A stretch of 22,417 nucleotides of DNA, taken from NCBI GenBank assembly GCA_041744375.1, contig JBGTLA010000090.1, positions 1 through 22,417 on the forward strand. The letters are read 5' to 3'. Shown in pieces: positions 15,497-22,417 of the stretch. The notes under the pieces were generated by a model. It was not told where the DNA came from. It saw only the letters and a program-made list of their open reading frames with translations, and made no database searches. The translations under genes and the position numbers were made by a program. Every line of letters begins with the position of its first letter. Position 1 is the first letter of the stretch. Source of the stretch: JBGTLA01 sp041744375 (GTDB taxonomy: Bacteria; Actinomycetota; Acidimicrobiia; Spongiisociales; ZC4RG35).

Positions 15497-15691
15497 ATGC
15501 CGAAGATGAAAACGCACAGCGGTGCCAAGAAGCGCATCAAGGTGACCGGTTCAGGCAAGATCATGCGCCGGCAGGCCGGCCGTGGCCATCTGCGCCTGGC
15601 CAAAGGCAAAGACACATACCGGCGGCGGTCCGGCGACGTCGAGATGGTGGCGGGCGACCGGCGCACCGCCAAAAAACTGCTCGGCAAGTAG
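15497..15691 (+). CDS. rpmI: 50S ribosomal protein bL35
   Basis: A 64-aa basic ribosomal protein of the large subunit. The sequence MPKMKTHSGAKKR at the start and KKLLGK at the end are family hallmarks. AGAGGA (15483-15488) overlaps the infC stop and lies 8 nt before the ATG. It sits between infC and rplT in the order conserved across bacteria. Confidence 0.97.
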   Translation: MPKMKTHSGAKKRIKVTGSGKIMRRQAGRGHLRLAKGKDTYRRRSGDVEMVAGDRRTAKKLLGK

Positions 15692-15710
15692 GGAGACCAG
15701 GAGGTTCACC

Positions 15711-16061
15711 ATGGCACGGGTCAAACACTCGGTCGCCTCGAAGAAGGCGCACAAAAAGGTCCTCGACAAGGCCAAAGGTTACAAAGGTGCTCGCAGCCGG
15801 CGCTTCCGGACAGCCAACGAGCAAGTGATGCATGCGGCCCAGGACGCCTACCGCGACCGGCGCGCCCGTAAAGGCGACTTTCGGCGCCTGTGGATCAGCC
15901 GAATCAACGCTGCCGCCCGCCAGCACGGCACCAACTACTCTCAGTTGATCGCCGGTCTCAAGGCCGCCGAGATCGAGATCGACCGCAAGATGCTGGCCGA
16001 ACTCGCCGTCAACGACCCTGGGGCCTTTGCCCAGCTCGTTGAGGTGGCGATCTCGGACTGA
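15711..16061 (+). CDS. rplT: 50S ribosomal protein bL20
   Basis: A 116-aa RNA-binding protein needed for early assembly of the large subunit, and a known autogenous repressor of this operon in several bacteria. MARVKHSVASKKAHKKVL, KGYKGARSRRFRTA, FRRLWISRINAAAR and NYSQLIAGL match the family throughout. AGGAGG (15699-15704) is placed 6 nt before the ATG. The family commonly begins MARVKR, with H replacing the second basic residue here. If the leader at 14609-14835 is an L20 switch, this protein would be its ligand. Confidence 0.97.
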   Translation: MARVKHSVASKKAHKKVLDKAKGYKGARSRRFRTANEQVMHAAQDAYRDRRARKGDFRRLWISRINAAARQHGTNYSQLIAGLKAAEIEIDRKMLAELAVNDPGAFAQLVEVAISD

Positions 16062-16078
16062 GCGAACCCGGCGAACCG

Positions 16079-16825
16079 GTGGAGCCGATCCGATCAGTCC
16101 ACAACCGTGCGGTGGTGGAGGCGGGTCGGCTTCATCGCGTCCGGGACCGACGCCGCCTCGGGTTGACGCTGCTCGAGGGGCCCCATCTGCTGGAGGCCGC
16201 CATCGCATCCGGCGTCACGCCGCGACAGGTATTCGCCTTGGAGGACGATCCCAGCGTGGCGAGAGGGCTGGAACCGACACTGGTGACCCGACAGGTGATG
16301 TCCAAACTGGCGGGTACCGCCACCCCGGCGGGGCCGGTAGCCGTCATCGACATTCCCCCGTTTCCCGCCCCCGAGCCCGGCAAGGACATGTTGGTGTTGT
16401 GGGAGGTGGCCGACCCCGGCAATGCCGGAACGATAGTGCGATCGGCCGCAGCCTTCGGTCTGGGAATCGCAGTCGGACCAGCCACCACCGACATCTGGTC
16501 ACCGAAGGCCCTGCGGGCAGGGGCGGGAGCACATTTTCGAACGTCGCTCGCCCACGTGGCGAGCCTCCACGAGCTGGGAATGTGGAGGACGGGGGCGGCG
16601 GTCGTGTCAGGTGGGGTCGACCCCGAGGACCTGGGGGAGGGTCCGTGGGCCGTTCTGGTGGGGTCCGAGCCCCACGGGCTCTCCCCCGAGGTGGTGGCGG
16701 CGGCCGACGTTCCTATCACGATCCCCATAGAGGAGGGGGTTGAGAGCCTCAACGCGGCGGCGGCGGCGTCGATCATCGCCTACGTGCTGGGCAGGGGGTC
16801 CAGGGGCACGAACGGCCTCCACTAA
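16079..16825 (+). CDS. SpoU/TrmH-family RNA 2'-O-methyltransferase
   Basis: A 248-aa SPOUT-fold methyltransferase using S-adenosylmethionine to methylate a ribose 2'-OH in rRNA or tRNA. An N-terminal substrate-binding domain of about 90 residues is followed by the three SpoU motifs: DPGNAGTIVRSAAAFG (112-127, R121), VGSEPHGLS (194-202, E197) and IPIEEGVESLNAAAAA (215-230, N225). The start is GTG, 17 bp after rplT, with no clear Shine-Dalgarno. The same position between rplT and pheS is held by tsnR in Mycobacterium, so a 23S rRNA target is likely, but RlmB or TrmH roles cannot be excluded. TsnR naming does not by itself imply thiostrepton resistance. Confidence 0.92.
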   Translation: MEPIRSVHNRAVVEAGRLHRVRDRRRLGLTLLEGPHLLEAAIASGVTPRQVFALEDDPSVARGLEPTLVTRQVMSKLAGTATPAGPVAVIDIPPFPAPEPGKDMLVLWEVADPGNAGTIVRSAAAFGLGIAVGPATTDIWSPKALRAGAGAHFRTSLAHVASLHELGMWRTGAAVVSGGVDPEDLGEGPWAVLVGSEPHGLSPEVVAAADVPITIPIEEGVESLNAAAAASIIAYVLGRGSRGTNGLH

Positions 16826-16828
16826 CCT
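16823..16828 (+). promoter_or_regulatory. Possible -10 box of a leaderless pheST transcript
   Basis: TAACCT begins within the stop codon of the methyltransferase gene and ends 9 nt before the pheS ATG, which has no Shine-Dalgarno. The arrangement fits a leaderless actinobacterial promoter. No -35 is evident, and no pheST leader peptide with phenylalanine codons is seen. Confidence 0.35.
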
Positions 16829-16837
16829 TCCTCAGCC

Positions 16838-17887
16838 ATGGATCCCCTGGAAAGACTCGACACGGCCACGACCGAAGCACCGGCCGCAGTGGCGGCGGCC
16901 GCCTCACTCCCCGAACTCGATTCGGTGGCAGCGGCCCTCCTCGGGAAGAGTTCGGTCGTCGGCGCAGTCCGCGCAGAGATGGGAAGGCTCGACCCGGCCC
17001 TACGCCCCACGGTGGGGGCCAAACTCAACGAGGCGACACAGCAGTTGACCGTTCTCATCGACCAACGCCGTGAAGTCCTCGCATCCGAGGAGGTTGCGCG
17101 GACCTTGATGGATGAGCGAGTAGACGTGACACTTCCCGGCGTCACGTATCCCACCGGCCGGATGCACCTGATCCAACAGACCACCGATGAGATCTGCGAC
17201 ATCTTCCGGGCGATCGGCTACCAGGTCACCGATGGGCCCGAAGCCGAGCTCGCCTGGTACAACTTCGACGCCCTCAACACCCCGCCGACCCATCCGTCTC
17301 GACTCGAGTCGGACACGATGTACCTCGACTACGGAGACCCGACCGACGAGATCCTGCTGCGCACCCAGACCTCGCCGGTCCAGGCCCGGTGGATGGAGAG
17401 CCACGAACCTCCGGTACATGTCGTTGTGCCCGGCAAGTGCTATCGCACCGACTCGGCCGACGCCACCCACCTCCCTGTGTTCCATCAGATAGAAGGCCTG
17501 GCCGTCGACACCGACATCACTTTCGCCGACCTGAAAGGAACGCTGCATCACTTCGCTCGGGAGTTCTTCGGTTCCGGAACGAAGATCAGGCTACGACCGC
17601 ATTTCTTCCCGTTCACAGAGCCTTCCGCCGAACTGGACGTATCGTGTTTCAACTGTGACGGGGGTGCGCCCGATTGCCGGGTGTGTCGCGGCGCCGGATG
17701 GCTCGAGATGCTGGGGTGCGGAATGGTCGATCCGGCAGTGTTCGAAGCCGTCGGGTACGACCCCGGCCAAGTGACCGGCTTCGCCTTCGGCGTGGGAGTG
17801 GAACGTCCGGCCATGGTTCGCCACGGCATCACCGATATCCGCTCCTTCATCGAGAACGACCTACGATTCCTCGAGCAGTTCGGATGA
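16838..17887 (+). CDS. pheS: Phenylalanyl-tRNA synthetase alpha subunit
   Basis: A 349-aa catalytic subunit that, as an alpha2-beta2 enzyme, charges tRNA-Phe. An N-terminal helical arm (about 1-95, alanine-rich) that would contact tRNA is followed by the class II core: VTLPG, motif 2 around THLPVFHQIEGL (H216, E219), and motif 3 GFAFGVGVERPAMVRHG. A CxxC-x6-CxxC cluster (C270, C273, C280, C283) precedes GWLEMLGCGMV, as is common in bacterial PheS; here the insert between the pairs is slightly long. The stop overlaps pheT as ATGA, keeping the two subunits in balance. Confidence 0.97.
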   Translation: MDPLERLDTATTEAPAAVAAAASLPELDSVAAALLGKSSVVGAVRAEMGRLDPALRPTVGAKLNEATQQLTVLIDQRREVLASEEVARTLMDERVDVTLPGVTYPTGRMHLIQQTTDEICDIFRAIGYQVTDGPEAELAWYNFDALNTPPTHPSRLESDTMYLDYGDPTDEILLRTQTSPVQARWMESHEPPVHVVVPGKCYRTDSADATHLPVFHQIEGLAVDTDITFADLKGTLHHFAREFFGSGTKIRLRPHFFPFTEPSAELDVSCFNCDGGAPDCRVCRGAGWLEMLGCGMVDPAVFEAVGYDPGQVTGFAFGVGVERPAMVRHGITDIRSFIENDLRFLEQFG

Positions 17888-20280
17888 AGGTCTCGCTCAA
17901 CTGGCTGGCCGAGTTCGTCGACTTGCCCACCCGAGATCCCGAGGAGCTGCGCCATGCACTGGCGATGCTCGGTCACGAGGTGGAAGGGGTCGAGACGATC
18001 GAGGCAGGGTGGTCCGGAGTCTCGATCGCGCGTGTCGAAGGGATCGAAGCCCACCCGAACGCCGACAAGGTGAGGGTGTGCGCGGTGACGGTGGGCGACC
18101 AACCCATCCAGGTCGTGTGCGGGGCGTGGAACTTCGAAGCGGGTGACATCGTCGCCTTCGCCGTTCCGGGAGCGGTGCTCCCCGGCGGCTTCGAGATAGG
18201 TGTGCGTACGATCAGAGGAGTGGAATCGAACGGCATGATTTGCTCCGAGAGCGAGCTCGGCTTGGGCGAAGACCGCGACGGGATCATGGTTTTGCCCGCG
18301 AATTCTCCGCTCGGCGCACCCCTCGAGGACTTGCTCGACATGCCCGACGTCGTGTTCGACCTCTCGATCACACCCAACCGTCCCGACGCCATGTCGATGG
18401 TCGGCATCGCCCGCGATCTCGGTGCCTGGTACGAAACCGCGGTCAGCGTGCCCCCACCCCGCCTCGAGGAGTCGGACGGGTCGATGGGCTTCGAGGTGGA
18501 CATCCTCGATCCCGTTGGAAACCCCCGGTTCGCCGCCCGTCGCGTCGACGATGTGGCGGTCGGTGCCGCGCCGTTGTGGATGCGACGGAGGCTCACGCGG
18601 GCCGGAGTGCGGCCCATCTCGAATCTGGTCGACGTGACCAACTACGTCATGTTGGAACTGGGCCAGCCGCTACACGTCTTCGATGCCGAGCGCATCGCCG
18701 GCTCTCGGCTGGTGGTACGCCGGGCAAAGGCAGGGGAGACTCTGATCACACTCGATGGGGTGGAGCGGACTCTCACCGAAGACGACCTGGTGATAGCGGA
18801 CTCAGAAGGGCCGACTTCGCTTGCGGGCACCATGGGGGGCGAGAGGTCGGAGGTGGGCGCCTCCACTGTCACCACGATCATCGAGGCGGCCAGCTGGGAC
18901 CCGCCCACGGTCATGTTCATGTCCCGACGCCACGGCCTCCGATCGGAGGCATCGGCCCGCTTCGAGCGGGGAGTGGACCCACAGCTTCCTCCCGTCGCCG
19001 TCACCCGGGCCGCCGAGTTGATTCTCGCCACCGCCGGCGGGAAAGCTTGCGGTGAGTGGATCGACCAGGTCGCCGTGCCGTTCGAGGAAACCCAGCTGCG
19101 CCTGGCCACAGAAGATGTGACGCGACTCTTGGGCAACGACTTCGACCAACCCAGGATTGCATCGCTGCTGACCCGACTCGGGTTCGACGTCGCGGGAGAT
19201 GACCCGATGGCGATCGGGGTTCCGTCTTACCGTCCGGACGTGACCCGACCGATCGACCTCGTCGAGGAGGTCGCCCGACTGGCAGACTACGACACGTTCG
19301 GTGAGCGAGTCCGGCGCGGCCGCAATGGGGGGGTGACCGCCGCCGAGCTGCTGAGGAGGCGACTGCGCCAGTTCCTTACGGCCAACGGATACTCACAGGC
19401 TGTGACACTCAGTTTCGTCACACCGGCAGAGGTGGAGGCCTTTGGGGCTCCCCCCGAGCACGAATGGAATCAGCTCATAACCGTCAAGAACCCTCTCAGC
19501 GACGAGGAGGCCATGTTGCGCCCCTCGTTGCTCCCTGGGCTCTTGCGGGCGGTCAGACACAACCGCAACCGGGGCCGGGCGGACATCTCGCTCTTCGAGC
19601 AGGCTCGCGTATTCCACGCCTCACCCTGGGTGGAGGACCGCCGGGTTCCGAGCCAACCAGAACGCTTGGCTGTCGTGGCCGCAGGCGGGGCGGGCCCTTT
19701 CGAGCTCTCGGGCGGTGCCCGCCCCGTCGACATCTACACCATCGCCGGGCTGGTACGAGCGATGGCTTCCCGTTTCAGTCTCGATGTGCGGCTGCAACAG
19801 GCGCAGGCGCCGGGGTTTCATCCCACCCGCACGGCTGTGGCCGTGTCCGGCGAGCACACGATCGGCACGGTCGGTGAGCTCCATCCGCGGGTAGCGACGG
19901 CTTATGGCATCGAGGGCAGGGTGGTTGCCGCCGAGCTCGACCTCCGTGGGCTGATTTCAGCAGCAGACCGGCCCGAGTACCGACCCGTCAGCCCCTACCC
20001 ACCGGTCGATTTCGACCTGTCCTTCGAGTTGCCCGCCGACGTTGCGGCGGCCAACCTCGTGGCGACCTTGCAGAGCACCCAGAGTGAGCTCACCGAGGCG
20101 GTCCAGGTCTTCGATGAGTTCACCGGGCCGGGGTTGGGCGAAGGTCGAAAATCGTTGGCCGTACGCGTCCGTTTGCGAGCCCCCGACCGGACGTTGGCGA
20201 CAGGCGAAATCGCCACCGTGCGCCGACAGATGATCGAGGCGGCACAGGTAGTGGGTGCAATGCTGCGGGGGGAATCGTGA
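17884..20280 (+). CDS. pheT: Phenylalanyl-tRNA synthetase beta subunit
   Basis: A 798-aa full-length beta subunit. Order of parts: N-terminal MKVSLNWLAEFV; the EMAP/OB-fold tRNA-binding domain around residues 45-150 (IEAHPNADKVRVC, NGMICSESELGLG); the B3/B4 editing region with SITPNRPDAMSMVGIARDL and VDVTNYVMLELGQPLH; the B5 domain (PSYRPDVTRPIDLVEEVARL); the catalytic-like domain with NPLSDEEAMLRPSLLPGLL; and a C-terminal ferredoxin-fold anticodon-binding domain (YPPVDFDLSFELP to the end). The ATG at 17884 is fixed by the 4-bp overlap with pheS and by the family N-terminus. Its stop overlaps the GTG of the next gene. Confidence 0.97.
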   Translation: MKVSLNWLAEFVDLPTRDPEELRHALAMLGHEVEGVETIEAGWSGVSIARVEGIEAHPNADKVRVCAVTVGDQPIQVVCGAWNFEAGDIVAFAVPGAVLPGGFEIGVRTIRGVESNGMICSESELGLGEDRDGIMVLPANSPLGAPLEDLLDMPDVVFDLSITPNRPDAMSMVGIARDLGAWYETAVSVPPPRLEESDGSMGFEVDILDPVGNPRFAARRVDDVAVGAAPLWMRRRLTRAGVRPISNLVDVTNYVMLELGQPLHVFDAERIAGSRLVVRRAKAGETLITLDGVERTLTEDDLVIADSEGPTSLAGTMGGERSEVGASTVTTIIEAASWDPPTVMFMSRRHGLRSEASARFERGVDPQLPPVAVTRAAELILATAGGKACGEWIDQVAVPFEETQLRLATEDVTRLLGNDFDQPRIASLLTRLGFDVAGDDPMAIGVPSYRPDVTRPIDLVEEVARLADYDTFGERVRRGRNGGVTAAELLRRRLRQFLTANGYSQAVTLSFVTPAEVEAFGAPPEHEWNQLITVKNPLSDEEAMLRPSLLPGLLRAVRHNRNRGRADISLFEQARVFHASPWVEDRRVPSQPERLAVVAAGGAGPFELSGGARPVDIYTIAGLVRAMASRFSLDVRLQQAQAPGFHPTRTAVAVSGEHTIGTVGELHPRVATAYGIEGRVVAAELDLRGLISAADRPEYRPVSPYPPVDFDLSFELPADVAAANLVATLQSTQSELTEAVQVFDEFTGPGLGEGRKSLAVRVRLRAPDRTLATGEIATVRRQMIEAAQVVGAMLRGES

Positions 20281-21167
20281 ACCTACTCTCCGTGGCCGAC
20301 CTGTCTCCGTCCGAACTCACCGATCTTCTCTCTTTGGCCGACTCCGTCAAACGGAAGCCAGAGGATTTCCGCGATAGTCTCGACGGTCGCTCGATCGGCT
20401 TGTTCTTCGCCAAACAGAGCCTGCGCACATGGGTTTCTTGTGACATCGCCACGATCCAGCTGGGCGCCCACCCCCTGGCCATTCGAGACGACAACACGGG
20501 CATGGGAAGCCGCGAGAGCCCGGCAGACGTGGGGCGTGTCCTGGCACGCTATCTCGACTTGTTGGCGATGCGGGTACATTCCCACGCCCACCTGTCGGCC
20601 ATCGCAGAACATGTCGAGGTTCCGGTCGTCAACCTTCTGTCCGATAGCGAGCATCCTTGCCAGGCGATGGCCGACCTCCAGACCATCGCCGAGCATCTTC
20701 CCCTGCCAGGGTCGAAGATCGCCTACGTCGGCGACGGCAACAACGTCGCTCACTCGCTCATGCTCGGGGCAACGATGGCCGGGGCGGAATTTCGCGTGGC
20801 CGGACCTCCCGGGTACGAGCCGGACGATGCCTTCGTGGAGGCAGCGCGCCGTCACGGGCCGGTCACCGTCTTCGTCGACCCGGCCGAAGCGGTCGAGGAC
20901 GCCGATGTCGTCTACACCGATGTCTGGGCCTCGATGGGACAGGAGTCGGAAGCGGAGCTGCGGCGGCGTCACTTTGCCCCCTATCGCGTAACTACCGAGC
21001 TCCTCGAAGGCGCCGCCCCGAACGCCATCTTCATGCACTGCCTCCCAGCCCACAGGGGCGAAGAGGTCACTTCGGAGGTGATGGAGAGCCCGAGGTCAGT
21101 GGTGTTCGACCAAGCCGAGAACCGGCTCCATGCCTTCAAGGCGATACTGTTGACACTGCTTCGGTAG
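20277..21167 (+). CDS. argF: Ornithine carbamoyltransferase with atypical SLRTW carbamoyl-phosphate loop
   Basis: A 296-aa transcarbamylase making citrulline from ornithine and carbamoyl phosphate in arginine synthesis. Ornithine-type landmarks are clear: SEHPCQAMADLQTI, YVGDGNNVAHSLM, DVWASMGQE for ornithine binding, and MHCLPAHRGEE with H254 and C255. The carbamoyl-phosphate loop, normally S-T-R-T-R, reads S48-L-R-T-W52, so the last arginine is tryptophan. Acetyl- and succinyl-ornithine enzymes also have SLRT but keep the arginine and lack the SMG motif, so those identities are less likely. It starts with GTG within the pheT stop. No other arg genes accompany it in the window. Confidence 0.85.
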   Translation: MNLLSVADLSPSELTDLLSLADSVKRKPEDFRDSLDGRSIGLFFAKQSLRTWVSCDIATIQLGAHPLAIRDDNTGMGSRESPADVGRVLARYLDLLAMRVHSHAHLSAIAEHVEVPVVNLLSDSEHPCQAMADLQTIAEHLPLPGSKIAYVGDGNNVAHSLMLGATMAGAEFRVAGPPGYEPDDAFVEAARRHGPVTVFVDPAEAVEDADVVYTDVWASMGQESEAELRRRHFAPYRVTTELLEGAAPNAIFMHCLPAHRGEEVTSEVMESPRSVVFDQAENRLHAFKAILLTLLR

Positions 21168-21204
21168 CCCCGATGCCGCTCCGCCCTGCCCGTTGCCGAG
21201 CGCC

Positions 21205-21747
21205 GTGACCGCAGAATTCTTACAAGGAGCAGCTTGGGAGGCGGCCCCCCTCCTGCTGGGTTGGACACTGGAGTCGCAGGTGGACGGCCTGGTCACGGCC
21301 GTCACCTTGGCCGAGGTGGAGGCCTACGACCAGACCGACCCGGCGTCTCACTCCTTCAACGGGCCAACGAGACGCACGATGTCGATGTTCGGGCCTCCCG
21401 GACACCTCTATGTATTTCGCTCCTACGGCCTGCACTGGTGCGCCAACGTTACCGCCGGCCCTCCCGGACACGGTGCGGCCGTGCTCTTGCGAGCGGGGAT
21501 CCCCGTCGCCGGTATCGAGATGATGCAAGCCAGACGCGGTCGAGACGACCACGTAGCGGACGGCCCTGGCAAGTTGGCACAGGCCCTGGGTGTGACCGGA
21601 GACCACGACGGTGTCGACCTGTTCGCCGGCGGCCCCTTGCGCCTCCTCCCCGGTGAGCCTCCCTCCTCGGTCCTTTCGACGCCTCGCATCGGTATCTCCC
21701 GGGGAGCGGACACGCCCTGGCGGTTCGTCGCCCGGATCGGTAGCTGA
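21205..21747 (+). CDS. mpg: 3-methyladenine (alkyladenine) DNA glycosylase
   Basis: A 180-aa AAG/MPG-type glycosylase that excises alkylated purines in base-excision repair. The family pattern is plain: EVEAYDQTDPASHSFNGPT with catalytic E39 and Y41, MFGPPGHLYVFRSYGLHWCANV, and GPGKLAQALGV. The start is uncertain: GTG at 21205 (MTAEFLQGAAWEAAPLLLG) fits the family N-terminus, while an in-frame TTG at 21193 would add four residues; neither has a good Shine-Dalgarno. It lies 37 bp after argF, and its stop is only 19 bp before the -35 of the rRNA promoter. In Mycobacterium the homologue also lies downstream of the pheST-arg region. Confidence 0.92.
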   Translation: MTAEFLQGAAWEAAPLLLGWTLESQVDGLVTAVTLAEVEAYDQTDPASHSFNGPTRRTMSMFGPPGHLYVFRSYGLHWCANVTAGPPGHGAAVLLRAGIPVAGIEMMQARRGRDDHVADGPGKLAQALGVTGDHDGVDLFAGGPLRLLPGEPPSSVLSTPRIGISRGADTPWRFVARIGS

Positions 21748-21766
21748 GCCCGGACAGGGGGGCACT

Positions 21767-21794
21767 TTGACGTACGCATCCAAGGGTGTATAAT
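21767..21794 (+). promoter_or_regulatory. Strong rRNA operon promoter
   Basis: TTGACG (21767-21772) and TATAAT (21789-21794) are separated by 16 nt, the closest match to the primary sigma consensus in the window. Transcription would start near 21801. No second promoter with both boxes is visible in the leader. Confidence 0.85.
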
Positions 21795-21800
21795 TACGTT

Positions 21801-22162
21801 TCCACTCGGGAAAGTCCTGGGTGGCCTGCACTCGGAAGGGCTAGCTCGGTTCCGCGAGGGACCTGTGACGCCCTGATTTGGCATCTCTTGAGTCGGCGAG
21901 CTACTGTGCTCGCCTGCCCCGAACGCCATGCGCGTGTGGGGAGCTAGGGCTCCTTGACAACTGAACAGCGTGACCAAAAGTCAGCAAAAGCGCCGAGGCG
22001 CCGGCGAGTCGAGAGGCTCGTCCGGAAGCCGAGGCAAATGCATCCTCGGACATGGACGGCGAAACTCGTTTCGCTGGCCGGTCCGGGACTCGAAATGAAA
22101 CAGAGCAGATGCAAACTCACAAGACATGAAGACCAGCCCTTACGGGGTCAGGTCGAGAGTGT
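21801..22162 (+). promoter_or_regulatory. rRNA leader with hairpins and boxA-like antitermination site
   Basis: This 362-nt stretch holds no gene. It contains a hairpin GGTTCC-GCGA-GGGACC (21848-21863, GNRA-type loop), a 7-bp hairpin GGCGAGC-TACTGT-GCTCGCC (21895-21914), and GCTCCTTGACAA (21949-21960), which matches the E. coli rrn boxA GCTCTTTAACAA at 10 of 12 positions. The hairpin-then-boxA order is that of bacterial rrn nut sites that load NusB-NusE. The following 200 nt up to 16S would carry the 5' half of the RNase III processing stem, whose partner lies beyond the window. Confidence 0.7.
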
Positions 22163-22417
22163 ACGTTGGAGAGTTTGATCCTGGCTCAGGACGAACGCTG
22201 GCGGCGTGCCTAATGCATGCAAGTCGAGCGACGCATATCGGAGGGGTAACCCACTGGTATGACGGAGCGGCGAACGGGTGAGTAACACGTGAGCAACCTG
22301 CCCCGAAGACCGGGATAGCCCAGGGAAACCTGGATTAATACCGGATATCCTCGAAACTCCTCCTGGAGATCTGAGGAAAGGCTTTAGCGCTTCGGGATGG
22401 GCTCGCGGCCTATCAGC
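22163..22417 (+). rRNA. rrs: 16S ribosomal RNA, 5' part only
   Basis: The universal GAGTTTGATCCTGGCTCAG begins at 22171, followed by GACGAACGCTGGCGGCG and the GTGAGTAACACGTGAGCAACC region. Aligning the first conserved bases to E. coli numbering puts nucleotide 1 at about 22163. The gene runs off the window after roughly 255 nt. GGGATAGCCCAGGGAAACCTGGATTAATACCGGATA-type sequence is actinobacterial, in keeping with Acidimicrobiia. The 5' end is estimated, not mapped. Confidence 0.97.

Noticed and set aside
21954..21980. TTGACA as a second rRNA promoter
   Set aside because: No -10 box at 16-18 nt downstream; the hexamer is part of a good boxA match.
21954..22178. A 74-codon frame in the rRNA leader reaching into 16S
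   Set aside because: It enters the mature 16S gene and has no ribosome-binding site or family resemblance.

Overview
The window is GC-rich DNA with genes packed end to end and many 4-bp ATGA or GTGA stop/start overlaps. Gene order, TAnnnT-type -10 boxes close to start codons, an F420-type LLM oxidoreductase and the 5' end of a 16S rRNA gene all point to Actinobacteria. The S-layer repeats with a GCNPPDNDxFCP signature and the 16S 5' region make the class Acidimicrobiia my best guess (moderate confidence). All genes lie on the + strand except one.

Left part (131-5526): a catabolic operon. It holds a class III aminotransferase, a dihydropyrimidinase, a CoA-acylating (methyl)malonate-semialdehyde dehydrogenase and an F420/FMN-type LLM oxidoreductase. 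The first three fit the lower reductive pyrimidine pathway: dihydropyrimidine to carbamoyl-beta-alanine, then beta-alanine, malonate semialdehyde and acetyl-CoA. The ureidopropionase and the first reductase are not in the window. A heptamer tandem repeat precedes the LLM gene, and a 13-bp-stem hairpin after it serves as a shared terminator with the converging gene. That gene, on the minus strand (5588-7933), encodes a secreted 5'-nucleotidase with three cysteine-containing S-layer-homology repeats.

Middle (8105-14583): housekeeping genes def, fmt and rpe, a REC-GGDEF-like response regulator overlapping rpe, then the complete riboflavin set ribD-ribE-ribBA-ribH. I see no FMN riboswitch ahead of ribD.

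Right part (14603-21747): a structured leader and infC, whose only credible start codon is AUC. After it come rpmI, rplT, a SpoU-family rRNA methyltransferase, pheS, pheT, an ornithine carbamoyltransferase with an altered carbamoyl-phosphate loop (SLRTW) and an alkyladenine DNA glycosylase. This order is a compacted version of the infC-rpmI-rplT-tsnR-pheST-arg-mpg order of Mycobacterium. The window ends in an rRNA operon: a near-consensus promoter (TTGACG-16-TATAAT), a leader of about 360 nt with a hairpin and a boxA-like site, and the first 255 nt of 16S rRNA.

I found no clear new defence or mobile system. The most unusual signals are the AUC start of infC with its leader, the altered OTC motif, the cysteine-containing SLH nucleotidase, the LLM gene in a pyrimidine operon, and the REC-GGDDF gene inside the rpe-rib cluster.
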